NCBI RefSeq assembly: GCF_002479325.1
Contig: NZ_DLMO01000172.1
Location: 1-12,277 of the forward strand
Length of the DNA stretch: 12,277 bases
Source: Brevundimonas sp. UBA7534
GTDB lineage: Bacteria > Pseudomonadota > Alphaproteobacteria > Caulobacterales > Caulobacteraceae
Direction: 5' to 3'
The translations under genes and the position numbers were made by a program. The notes under the pieces are model-generated. The model saw only the letters and a program-made list of their open reading frames with translations, was not told the DNA's origin and did no database searches. This document shows positions 1-6,233 of this stretch, piece by piece. The first letter of the stretch is position 1. Each line of letters begins with the position of its first letter.

Positions 1-714
1 CGGCAGGCCCCGCACCGAGACCACCTTGAGGCAGCGATCGCCGAGACGGGGCGCGACCCCGCCCGTCAGGCCGGCGTCGGCGAGCCAGGCGTCGAGGAAC
101 ATCGGCGTCTCCGGCGGCCGGACCGCGAAGGGCCGGGGCGAGACGCTGTCATGCAGCCAGGTCAGAAGGTCCGCGTCATCAAGCCGTTCGATCTCCGGCA
201 GGGCGTCGGACAACAGGTCGAGCGTCGTATCGGCCTCGCGGCCGAAAGCCGCCAGCGACAGCCGCCAGTCGTGGCCGCCCCTGGCCAGACCGTCGAACAG
301 CCAGCGCTCCATGCGGCGGGCTTCGTCGGCGGGCGGCAGCCAGGTCAGGGCCAGGCGGAAGTCCGTCTCGAAGGCGGGATCGGCGGTTTCGAAGCGGCTG
401 CGTCGTTCCGCGTCGAGCAGCCAGGCGACCTCGAGGTCGAAGGCGCTCTCCGGATAGGCCGTCGCGGGACGGCGACGCGCCTCCATGTGCAGACACCAGC
501 CCGATCCCAGCCGCTTCAGGGCGTTGTTGAGCCGGGCGCGCACCGCCATCAGCTCGTCCTCGGTCGAGGACTCCAGGTCGGGCCCGCGAAACCGGAAGGC
601 GGCCAGGAAGGACCCGTCCTTGTTCAGCACCACCCCGGGCGCGACCAGCGCGGCCCAGGGCAGGTGGTCGGCCAGGGCGGCGGGACGGCGGCGATGTTCG
701 TCGAGGAACCGCAT
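1..714 (-). CDS. trbE: Conjugal transfer ATPase TrbE (VirB4 family), N-terminal part, cut by window edge
   Basis: TrbE is the VirB4-type cytoplasmic ATPase that powers assembly of the Trb (P-type) type IV secretion and mating-pair apparatus. The window holds the first 238 codons; reading from the ATG at 714 stays open to base 1. The N-terminus has the hallmark TrbE opening, FLDEHRRRPAALADHLPWAA, then a VLNKDGSFLAAFRFRGPDL segment typical of the VirB4 N-terminal domain. The Walker A and B motifs lie beyond the left edge and cannot be checked. A purine-rich GGTGAGGGGG stretch just upstream serves as ribosome binding site. The gene begins 7 bp after the trbD stop, which fits translational coupling in a trbC-trbD-trbE operon. 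The identification rests on family recognition plus gene order; I am confident of it. Confidence 0.88.
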   Translation of the reverse strand, partial: MRFLDEHRRRPAALADHLPWAALVAPGVVLNKDGSFLAAFRFRGPDLESSTEDELMAVRARLNNALKRLGSGWCLHMEARRRPATAYPESAFDLEVAWLLDAERRSRFETADPAFETDFRLALTWLPPADEARRMERWLFDGLARGGHDWRLSLAAFGREADTTLDLLSDALPEIERLDDADLLTWLHDSVSPRPFAVRPPETPMFLDAWLADAGLTGGVAPRLGDRCLKVVSVRGLP

Positions 715-721
715 CGCCCCC

Positions 722-985
722 TCACCCGTCCAGATGACCGGGCATCGCCAGATGCCGGCGCAGAACATCGAAGAACCGTCGGTCGGACCGCGCCGCCCAC
801 AGGCCGATCGCATGGGCGACAGCCCACCACAGCAGGCCCAGCCACCAGATCCGCAGCGCCAGGCCCAGCACCAGGGCGATCGTGCCCATGGCGATGGCGT
901 AGTCGCGCGGCATCCCGGCCATCAGCACCGGTTCGGCCAGGGCCTGGGCCACCGGCAGCTCCCACCCGTCCGGCCGCGGGTCCAT
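722..985 (-). CDS. trbD: Conjugal transfer protein TrbD (VirB3-like)
   Basis: Predicted 87-residue inner-membrane protein of the Trb mating-pair system, equivalent to VirB3. It would anchor the pilus assembly machinery beside TrbE. It starts MDPRPDGWELPVAQALAEPV and has a conserved-looking MAGMPRDYAIAMGTIALVLG segment. One or two hydrophobic helices follow (about residues 29-60, rich in Leu, Ile, Trp and Ala), and the end is basic: ARSDRRFFDVLRRHL. Size and layout match TrbD. The ATG overlaps the trbC stop as TGATG (985-987/983-985), and trbE begins 7 bp downstream, so the three genes are coupled. A longer open frame reaches back to 1351 but overlaps the signal-peptide-bearing trbC, so I chose the start at 985; a GTG one codon earlier is also possible. 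Confidence 0.85.
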   Translation of the reverse strand: MDPRPDGWELPVAQALAEPVLMAGMPRDYAIAMGTIALVLGLALRIWWLGLLWWAVAHAIGLWAARSDRRFFDVLRRHLAMPGHLDG

Positions 986-1305
986 CACCCGATCTCCGCG
1001 CCGCCGGCGAAGCCGAAGAAGTCGAGGAAGAAAGTCGAGGCCGCGAAAGCGATCGAAAGGCCGAACATGATGCCCAGGCCGCGCCGCATCGAGGAGCCGT
1101 TCTCGCTCATGGCGATGCCGGCGCCGAACACGACCACGGCCACGACGGCGGCGGCCTGGACCACCGGTCCGGTGATCGACTGCACCACCTGCTGCAGCGG
1201 CCCTTCCCAGGGCATGCCGGAGCCTCCCGCCAGGGCCGGTCCGGCCAGCATCAGGCCGCACGTCATCGCTGCGCCGAACAGGCGGCGCCCAGGTCTCCAT
1301 TGCAT
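985..1305 (-). CDS. trbC: Conjugal transfer prepilin TrbC (VirB2-like)
   Basis: Predicted 106-residue precursor of the major pilin of the Trb conjugation system. Residues 1-26 form a Sec-type signal peptide with basic MQWRPGRR, a hydrophobic core and an ALA cleavage site. Two hydrophobic segments follow: about 45-66 (a Val/Ala-rich stretch ending in GAGIA) and about 76-98 (GIMFGLSIAFAASTFFLDFF), separated by a short polar SENGSSMRR loop. This is the usual TrbC/VirB2 hairpin, and the length fits the family. An AGGAAG ribosome binding site lies 7 nt before the ATG. The stop overlaps the trbD start. No trbB, which normally precedes trbC, is present in the roughly 350 bp upstream, so this is the first trb gene readable here. 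Function is assigned from family architecture and operon context. Confidence 0.87.
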   Translation of the reverse strand: MQWRPGRRLFGAAMTCGLMLAGPALAGGSGMPWEGPLQQVVQSITGPVVQAAAVVAVVVFGAGIAMSENGSSMRRGLGIMFGLSIAFAASTFFLDFFGFAGGAEIG

Positions 1306-1403
1306 GATCTGCTTCCTTTGTTTCAGCGCAGGTCGCCCCGCCGCGACTCATTGCAAGCAGATAAAATCCCCGCCTGTCAACGCCATTTGTACGAATATTT
1401 TCA

Positions 1404-1499
1404 ACGACTTGTATGCAACTTGCTGACGACTTGGTTTAACTCGGCAAACGACTTTGCCAGGGTCGTGGCCATGACCTTTCCCGACCCGTCCGACGACTT
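1404..1499. repeat. 22-bp phased ACGACTT repeats upstream of trbC
   Basis: The heptamer ACGACTT (AAGTCGT on the strand of trbC) occurs at 1404-1410, 1426-1432 and 1448-1454, exactly 22 bp apart. A fourth copy at 1493-1499 is 45 bp further, close to two more periods. Outside the heptamer the units diverge, so this is not a recent duplication. A 22-bp period is about two helical turns, placing the copies on one DNA face, as expected for a cooperative protein-binding array. Since 22 is not a multiple of three, coding periodicity does not explain it. It lies about 100-195 bp before the trbC start, so an operator for the conjugation operon, or an iteron-like array, is the simplest inference. The binding protein is unknown. 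Confidence 0.5.
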
Positions 1500-1595
1500 T
1501 CGGCGACGTTTGACCAAACCTCGGCAGCGCCGGACTTTGGCCGGCCTCCCTTCCGATATCGACGGTTCAGAACAGCCGGGACGCCGCCCCTTTCC

Positions 1596-1725
1596 GTCAG
1601 CACGCCGCGGGAGCGCCTCCGAGGCAGACGGCGCCACCCCGGCTATCGACGCATTCTGATGGCGGCGGTCGCCATCAACGGCGCCACCTTCGTGGCCATC
1701 GCCGGCGGCGCGGCCCTGCAAGCTG
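1596..1725 (+). pseudogene. Possible N-terminal remnant of a cation diffusion facilitator transporter
   Basis: In the frame through 1641 the translation runs HPGYRRILMAAVAINGATF, then continues VAIAGGAALQA. This resembles the start of CDF metal/proton antiporters, where a YRRIL segment leads into the first membrane helix and a LQADAL motif follows. Upstream in the same frame is VSTPRERLRG with GTC where a GTG start would be expected. After LQA the CDF frame is lost and acyltransferase-like sequence begins. The assignment rests on about 40 residues recognised by eye and is weak. Its neighbourhood beside a GDCCVxC-type gene and copper genes makes a metal transporter plausible. Confidence 0.3.
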
Positions 1726-2155
1726 GACGCGCTCCGCTTCATCGTAGGGGCGCTGGTCATCCTCTACCATTTCCGCGAGGCCTCGCCGGTTCCGTTGCCG
1801 CAGCTGCATCGGATGTTCGACCGCGGCTATCTGCTCACCGACTTCTTCATCATCGGCTCCGGTTACGTCCTGGCCGAATCTACGACGAACCCCTCGCGTC
1901 CGGACACGCCTCGCTGCGCGCCTATGCGCGCCAGCCCCTGCTGCGTGTCGTCCCCGCCCATCTCGTCGTCGGTCTCATCCTCGTGGCACTCGTCGGCGCC
2001 GCCGCCCTGGCCGGCGCCACGTCTGGCGATCCGCTGGTTCGACTGGTCGCAGCTGCCGGCTGCTGGTCACCGCCCGCCTGCCGAACGTCCTGTCCCTAGC
2101 CTGGCAGCCCAACATCGAACCACGGGCCATGCCGCGACTGGCGGCCATACGATGA
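1720..2155 (+). pseudogene. Frameshifted acyltransferase-3 (OafA/YrhL-type) N-terminal remnant
   Basis: Two overlapping frames together give a recognisable membrane acyltransferase N-terminus. From 1720: KLDALRFIVGALVILYHFRE, then RGYLLTDFFIIGSGYVL. After a frame change near 1880: RIYDEPLASGHASLRAYARQ, then LLRVVPAHLVVGLILVALVG. The frame then shifts back near 2035 at WFDWSQLPA. The LDALRF start, the YHF histidine region, the DFFxIxSGYVL segment and LRVVPAHL are typical of the acyltransferase-3 family. At least two frameshifts and the loss of the C-terminal two thirds show it cannot make a full enzyme. The last part of the interval (about 2060-2155) is open in one frame but I do not recognise it. 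It is not a copy of the intact acyltransferase at 4075-5199, whose N-terminus differs. Confidence 0.6.
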
Positions 2156-2395
2156 CCCCCGCCATCGCTGGAGTCGACGCTGACCTGCCCGCATTGCGGT
2201 CACGTCGCGACCGAGACCATGCCCACCGACGCCTGCATCTGGTTTTACGATTGTCTCGGCTACGGCGAGAAGCTGAAGCCCCAACCGCGCGACTGCTGCG
2301 TGTTCTGCTCCTGTGGCGACCTGCCGTGTCCGTCGATCCAGGTGGATGGAAAGGGCTGTTGCGGCCAGGCTTCGGCGGCCTCGCTGCATTCCGGA
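2152..2395 (+). pseudogene. Degenerate GDCCVxC-type Cys-rich small protein
   Basis: From about 2171 the frame reads ESTLTCPHCGHVATETMPTD, then ACIWFYD..., then DCCVFCSCGDLPCPSIQ, then GKGCC. This matches the small GDCCVxC proteins found beside metal and mercury resistance genes, whose role is not established. The gene looks damaged. An in-frame TGA at 2153-2155 and no ATG, GTG or TTG before residue-like ESTL mean the natural start is probably the ATG at 2152, disrupted by one extra base near 2166-2168; a CTG at 2168 is the only in-frame alternative. The signature Gly of GDCC is Arg (RDCC), and a Cys usually seen near the middle is Tyr. The frame runs on past the usual end through the next gene to 2620 without a stop where the family normally ends. 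Confidence 0.6.
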
Positions 2396-2402
2396 GTTCG
2401 CC

Positions 2403-2480
2403 GTGACCGACCGTGCCACGCCCGACCTGCCGTCACGGGACTTCGAGGCTACATCGCAGTTCTATGCGCGGATCGGCGCC
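2403..2480 (+). pseudogene. N-terminal fragment of a VOC/bleomycin-resistance-type protein
   Basis: A GTG at 2403 opens MTDRATPDLPSRDFEATSQF followed by YARIG. This is the familiar start of the small glyoxalase/bleomycin-binding VOC proteins: LPSRDFxAT, then FYxxLG, the first strand and helix of the fold. After about 25 codons the similarity stops. The open frame continues to 2681 only as unrelated sequence antisense to the small gene at 2526-2762. About 80 percent of a normal 115-125-residue VOC protein, including the metal or ligand-binding residues, is missing. It follows the degenerate GDCCVxC gene closely, suggesting a former operon. Confidence is limited by the short match. Confidence 0.48.
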
Positions 2481-2525
2481 GCTTCCTCCAAGCCGGGTAT
2501 GCGAGGATCAAGGTCTCCACGACCT

Positions 2526-2762
2526 TCAATGCAGCACCTCGCCGCCGACGGGATCGACCTGTCGCAACTGGCCGGCGGCGTCCTGCACGAAGACCTCCAC
2601 CCGCGCGCCCTTGTCGATGAGCGTCGTCGCCTTGACGAGAGCGGATTCGATGGCATCGACACTGAAGTCGAAATGTCCTGAATTCCGGCCATCGCGCAGA
2701 ACCCGCCAGTCGCCATCGCCGCGGATCACCGTGAACTGAATGGTGTCGGAGTGCGTCGCCAA
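2526..2762 (-). CDS. Small conserved-looking protein of unknown function
   Basis: Predicted 78-residue soluble protein starting MATHSDTIQFTVIRGDGDWR. It alternates short beta-like segments (IQFTVIRG, WRVLRDG, VEVFVQD) with one amphipathic helix (VDAIESALVKATTLIDKGA). The layout, W-V-x-x-x-G then an A-x-x-x-A helix then G-x-x-V-x-V-x-x-x-D-x-x-G, recalls DUF2188-like small proteins, but I do not assign that family firmly. I chose the TTG at 2762 because AAGGAG (2769-2774) sits 6 nt before it; an ATG 13 codons upstream (2801) has only a poor TAGG. A decayed second copy lies at about 3800-3996 on the same strand, which supports this being a real gene. It is antisense to the end of the VOC remnant and faces away from the DUF305 gene. 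No function is claimed. Confidence 0.62.
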   Translation of the reverse strand: MATHSDTIQFTVIRGDGDWRVLRDGRNSGHFDFSVDAIESALVKATTLIDKGARVEVFVQDAAGQLRQVDPVGGEVLH

Positions 2763-2768
2763 GGATCG

Positions 2769-2774
2769 CTCCTT
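2769..2774 (-). promoter_or_regulatory. Ribosome binding site that decides the TTG start
   Basis: AAGGAG on the minus strand, 6 nt before the TTG at 2762-2760. It is the best Shine-Dalgarno sequence near the gene and makes the shorter, 78-residue product more likely than the one from the upstream ATG. Confidence 0.55.
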
Positions 2775-2801
2775 CTGCCCAAGAGGCTGACGGGTCAACA
2801 T

Positions 2802-3110
2802 GAACCTACAGGGGTTTCCAAGCCCAATTCAACACGCCGTCCTTTTTGCACATGCCCGCCGTCACTGACCGGCGGGGCCGGCACCGGCGGCACGGTCCCT
2901 GCGATCGGCCCATCGCCCGCATGGTTCAGGGGTCGCGATCAACCAGCTCTCCGGCAACACGCTATCCCTCGTGAGGCCGCGCAATAGCCTGATCTGATCG
3001 AACCCATCCGGCTTCCGCAACGTCTAGGTCGACCCGCCTCGTCGGATGCGACCCCCGTGTTCGGGAACAGGCGGCGTCTGCGCGGCGTTGCTCCGCCGAC
3101 AACGTTCTGC
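2802..3110. other. Non-coding stretch between the small gene and the DUF305 gene
   Basis: No convincing gene on either strand. It separates two divergent genes and so should hold both promoters, but I see no clear -35/-10 pair. One GC-rich hairpin with arms CCCGCCGTC (2855-2863) and GACCGGCGGG (2867-2876) is visible. It has no T-run on either side, so I do not call it a terminator. Confidence 0.4.
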
Positions 3111-3121
3111 GGGAGATTCCG

Positions 3122-3661
3122 ATGATGAAGATGAGCTGGGGAAAGTTCGTGGCGATGATCGCGACCTCGACGGTCGTGATGTTCTTCCTGATGTACCAGC
3201 TGGTCTACAGCCTCGACCACGCGCTGTTCAGCCTGAACCGGTTGATGGCGTCGCTGATCATGGGCTGTGTGATGGCCGTCATCATGCTGGGCTTCATGTG
3301 GACCATGTATGAGGGCAAGCGGACCAAGGTCACGGTCGTCGCGGTGGCGGCGGTTCTCGGCGTGCTGCTGCTCTACATGAATCGCGCCCAGACCCTGGTC
3401 GACGACACCACCTTCATGCGCGCCATGATTCCGCACCACTCCATCGCCATCAACAACGCCAGCAAGTCGCGGATCAGCGACCCCAGGGTGCGGGAGCTGG
3501 CGGACCAGATCATCGCCAGCCAGGTGCGCGAGATCGAGGAGATGAAATTGCTGATCGCCGACATCGAGCGCGAAGGGGAGCGCGGGGAGGGACCGCTTCC
3601 TCCACGCGCCGCGGTGCTGACGCCGGACATGCAACCGAAAATCCGCGAAGCGGTGCGTTAA
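3122..3661 (+). CDS. Membrane-anchored DUF305 protein (first copy)
   Basis: Predicted 179-residue protein. Residues 1-88 carry three hydrophobic helices: about 9-28, 42-62 and 70-86, with a short basic EGKRTK loop between the second and third. Residues 97-145 form a DUF305 domain: FMRAMIPHHSIAINNASKSR, then ISDPRVRELADQIIASQ, then REIEEMKLLI. The HH pair and Met residues of DUF305 are suspected metal ligands; the family commonly occurs with copper genes, though its biochemistry is poorly defined. A charged, proline-containing tail follows (150-179). GGGAG at 3111-3115 gives 6 nt to the first ATG and 9 nt to the second at 3125; either may be used. It shares layout and motifs with the protein at 10069-10530. 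Small-gene sequences flank it on both sides. Confidence 0.82.
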   Translation: MMKMSWGKFVAMIATSTVVMFFLMYQLVYSLDHALFSLNRLMASLIMGCVMAVIMLGFMWTMYEGKRTKVTVVAVAAVLGVLLLYMNRAQTLVDDTTFMRAMIPHHSIAINNASKSRISDPRVRELADQIIASQVREIEEMKLLIADIEREGERGEGPLPPRAAVLTPDMQPKIREAVR

Positions 3662-3799
3662 CGGGCGGCGCTTTGGCCGGGACGGTCAGGGCCCCGAAGG
3701 CGGCGTTGGGGCCTCATTGAGATCCGGCGGATGCGTGCGATCCCGCTCGGAACCCGGTCGGCTCCCCGAACTGCTTCGATGCCGAACCTAGCTCGCGAG

Positions 3800-3996
3800 A
3801 CCACGGCGCGACGCGCGGCGACTTGCGTAAGTGGAAGCGCGCCCGCTGTCGACCAGATCGTTGCGCGAACCAGCGCGAGCTCGATTGCACCAACGCTGAA
3901 GTCGAGACGGCCAGCATCCTGACCGTCCTTCAGAACCTGTCAGTTCGCCATCCCGCGGATGACTGTGAACTGCACGATACCGTCTGCAGTCCTCAC
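3800..3996 (-). pseudogene. Decayed second copy of the small gene at 2526-2762
   Basis: Reading down from a GTG at 3996 gives VRTADGIVQFTVIRG, a stop, then QVLKDGQDAGRLDFSVGAIE and LALVRATI. This parallels TIQFTVIRG, WRVLRDGRNSGHFDFSVDAIE and SALVKATT of the intact gene. A TGA at 3942-3940 replaces the codon for the conserved Trp, and the four codons before it are scrambled by a one-base loss and a compensating one-base gain. Near 3850 another frameshift occurs, after which LVDSGRA matches LIDKGAR in a new frame. Similarity fades by about 3800. The copy is on the same strand as its relative, 1.2 kb away, with the DUF305 gene between them. It is almost certainly non-functional. Confidence 0.65.
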
Positions 3997-4074
3997 GGCG
4001 ACGCCTCAATCTTGTTTGCGAAATCAGTCGTTCTACGCCTGGAGCGGCCCGTCAAGCCAAGCCTGGCGCGCGGC

Positions 4075-5199
4075 TCAGGCGGGCGCGGCGGGCTCCACGC
4101 GCCGTCCTTCGAACCGGCGTCGAATCCAGGTGCGGCCGGGTTTCTCGACCAGCAGGTGCAAGGCGACGGCGAGCAGCGCCGTGACGACGAACAGCCCCGT
4201 CAATTCGACTGGCGTGATCCGGAACGCGCTGTCGACGCCGCGCAGTTCGGCGACGACGCCCTTGAAGGCGATGATCACGGGCATGTGCACGAGGTAGAGG
4301 GCGAAGGACGCCTCCCCGGCGAAGACCAGTGCCGCGGCGGCGAGGGGGCCCTCGCAGTCCGCCCGCGCCAGCAGGGACCAGGTCAGGATCACGGGGGCGG
4401 CGAGGGCGACCACGATGCGGTCATCCAGCGATAGTTGCATGGCGCCGAGCAGGAGCAGGGTGGTGATCAGGGCGGCGCCGGCGGCGAGGGGACGGCTCCA
4501 GCGCCAGCGGTGACCCAAGCCGTAGAGGGCCATGCCGATCAGAAATTCCGGGACGATACGCAGAATGCCGAGGGAATCCTCGGCCCGGGGCAGGACCTTG
4601 CCGAACGCCTGGACGTACAGGGCGTCGAACACGACGAACGCCACCGCCCCCGTCCCGAGTAACGCCCAGGGACGAGCACGGAACCGCAGGGCCAGCCATG
4701 CGAAGGCCGGGAACAGGAGATAGGCGAACCATTCCGCCGACAGCGACCAGCTCGGTCCGCTCCAGTGGATGACCGCGTCCGTCGGGAACCAGGCCTGGAC
4801 GAGGAACAGGGTCTGGAAGAAGGCCAGCGGCGGATAGCTGTCGGCGTCGAACCGGACCCCGGCCGCGGTGGCGCCCAGGACCATAACCAGCACGCTGGCC
4901 AACACCGCGACGTGTAGGGGGTAGAGCCGCGCCAGGCGGGCGATGAGGAAGCGCCTGTAGCTGAAGGTTCCGGCGGCGAACGCCGGCCCGTACACGTGGG
5001 CCAGGATGAAGCCCGACAACATGAAGAAGGCGTCCACCGCCAGCCGGCTGCGTTCAATGATCGGGCTGAATCCCAAGGCCGGATCCCATTGGAGCTGGTA
5101 GTGGAACAGCACCACGCCCACGGCAAGGAAGGCCCGCAGACTGGTCAGGGCTCTCAGCTCGGCCGGATAGCCGTCGCGGGTCGGCGGTACGGACGTCAT
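4075..5199 (-). CDS. Acyltransferase-3 family membrane protein (OafA/YrhL type)
   Basis: Predicted 374-residue integral membrane acyltransferase, a family that transfers acyl groups, often acetyl, to cell-surface sugars. The substrate here is unknown. It opens ELRALTSLRAFLAVGVVLFH with the family LRAFLAxxVVxFH histidine motif at the start of the first helix. DAFFMLSGFILAHVYGP, then RRFLIARLARLYPLH (the usual R-x-x-R-x-x-P region), then GPSWSLSAEWFAYLLFPAF follow, all characteristic. About ten hydrophobic helices span the rest, ending in a VEKPGRTWIRRRFEGRR basic tail. I prefer the ATG at 5199, with a G-run 9 nt upstream, over a TTG at 5205. It is transcribed divergently from the AraC-type gene. 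Length is normal for the family and all motifs look intact. Confidence 0.88.
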   Translation of the reverse strand: MTSVPPTRDGYPAELRALTSLRAFLAVGVVLFHYQLQWDPALGFSPIIERSRLAVDAFFMLSGFILAHVYGPAFAAGTFSYRRFLIARLARLYPLHVAVLASVLVMVLGATAAGVRFDADSYPPLAFFQTLFLVQAWFPTDAVIHWSGPSWSLSAEWFAYLLFPAFAWLALRFRARPWALLGTGAVAFVVFDALYVQAFGKVLPRAEDSLGILRIVPEFLIGMALYGLGHRWRWSRPLAAGAALITTLLLLGAMQLSLDDRIVVALAAPVILTWSLLARADCEGPLAAAALVFAGEASFALYLVHMPVIIAFKGVVAELRGVDSAFRITPVELTGLFVVTALLAVALHLLVEKPGRTWIRRRFEGRRVEPAAPA

Positions 5200-5247
5200 G
5201 ATCAATGGCCCCCCAAGGCGGGCGGAACACGACAGTCCACCTATCTG

Positions 5248-5265
5248 GGATACGCATCGGATACG
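5248..5265 (+). repeat. GGATACG direct repeat in the divergent acyltransferase/AraC gap
   Basis: GGATACG occurs at 5248-5254 and 5259-5265, start to start 11 bp, about one helical turn. AraC-type regulators often bind such same-face direct repeats, and the site lies between the acyltransferase start (5199) and the regulator start (5444). With only two short copies this could be chance. Confidence 0.25.
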
Positions 5266-5443
5266 TACATCCCTCGTTCCGCCGCGTCAGGCTTCAGTCC
5301 AGCGGTGCCGTGGGCCCGGCAAAGTGGCGATGGTCCGTTCCCACTCGTTGCGAGGGACTCATGGTGCGCGGCTTGCGGGTTTCGCCGGAAGGCGCGATGA
5401 CAACTGCCGTCGGCGATGGGACCGGCGCGGACGCCGCGACACT

Positions 5444-6184
5444 ATGGCTTCGCCTTCATCGAGCGCAGTTTTCGCCATCGGCGACGGATGGGCCGCCTAT
5501 GCGGGCCCGCATGAAGCGCACGCCGCTCACGCCCATGTCGCGATACAGCTGGCCGTGGCCCGCACGGGCTCGGTACGCGTGGTTCTGGAAGACCATCGCA
5601 CCTTGAGCGGTCAGGCGATTGTCATCGGCCCGCGGGTTCGCCATCGGATGACCGACGAGGGCAGGTCGGTCCTGCTGCTGTACTTGGAGACGCACACGCC
5701 GTTGGCCTCGAGTCTTCTGGCGCTGATAGCGCCGGCCGTCGCGGCCGTCGCGCCGCCCGTTGTGACGGCCCTGTTGAGACCTGAGGCCCAGCCGGACAGC
5801 ATCGTGGCGGGCCTCAGAGAAGGGCTCGGCGTGGAGGAAGTGAAGCTGGATCCACGCCTTGAAGGGGCGCTCCTCAAGGCGTCCCAAGACCCGGCGCCCG
5901 GCGCCGTCGCCCGGGCGGCCCGGGCGGTCGGCCTGTCGCCCGCGCGCCTCAGGGTTCTGGCCCAGGCGCAGATGCAGGCTCCGCTGTCGCAATGGCTGCT
6001 ATGGCGAAAGCTGCAGAGGGCCGGGCATGAGATGGCGTCGGGCGCGGGCATGGTGGAGGCGGCGATCGCCGGCGGCTTCGCCGACCAGGCGCATCTGAAC
6101 CGCATCACGAAACGCATGTTCGGCGTGACGCCCTTGCAGGCGTCGAGCGTCGTGCGTTCTGCGGACAATCGGTTCGTTCAATAG
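5444..6184 (+). CDS. AraC-family transcriptional regulator
   Basis: Predicted 246-residue cytoplasmic regulator. Residues 1-110 look like a cupin-type sensor: GPHEAHAAHAHVAIQLAVAR carries clustered His residues, followed by VVLEDHRTLSGQAIVIGPRV and RHRM. The C-terminal part (about 150-235) is an AraC DNA-binding domain with two helix-turn-helix units. The second is GGFADQAHLNRITKRMFGVT then PLQ, the classic GFxDQxxLxRxFKRxxGxTPxQ signature. The open frame extends further upstream, but the start at 5444 places the cupin near the N-terminus as in relatives; no strong ribosome binding site is seen, so the start is uncertain. It ends 49 bp before the hydroxylase gene on the same strand, so it likely regulates that gene or the divergent acyltransferase. 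The inducer is not evident. Confidence 0.83.
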   Translation: MASPSSSAVFAIGDGWAAYAGPHEAHAAHAHVAIQLAVARTGSVRVVLEDHRTLSGQAIVIGPRVRHRMTDEGRSVLLLYLETHTPLASSLLALIAPAVAAVAPPVVTALLRPEAQPDSIVAGLREGLGVEEVKLDPRLEGALLKASQDPAPGAVARAARAVGLSPARLRVLAQAQMQAPLSQWLLWRKLQRAGHEMASGAGMVEAAIAGGFADQAHLNRITKRMFGVTPLQASSVVRSADNRFVQ

Positions 6185-6233
6185 GCCGCCCGCCGGCCGC
6201 GTCATCCTGGGGCGTCCACCCTGGAGCCCTCCA

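Noticed and set aside
1375..1380. TTGACA on the minus strand as the -35 of a trbC promoter
   Set aside because: The hexamer is perfect, but no -10 lies at 16-18 bp; the nearest TATCT-like element is only 10 bp away.
151..1659. A 502-codon plus-strand frame across trbE, trbD and trbC
   Set aside because: Antisense to three recognisable, coupled trb genes; composition is that of a GC-rich shadow frame.
2803..2820. AACC/GGTT dyad near 2804-2816 as a MerR-type metal regulator operator
   Set aside because: Arms of only four matched bases and no suitable promoter spacing around it.
2855..2876. GC-rich hairpin as a terminator
   Set aside because: No T-run on either strand and no gene ending nearby that would need it.
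2939..3634. A minus-strand frame of 231 codons over the first DUF305 gene
   Set aside because: His/Arg/Asp-rich shadow of a gene with clear DUF305 motifs and membrane helices.
3690..3713. GGCCCC/GGGGCC hairpin after the first DUF305 gene as a terminator
   Set aside because: Only six paired bases with a 12-nt loop and no T-run; too weak to call.
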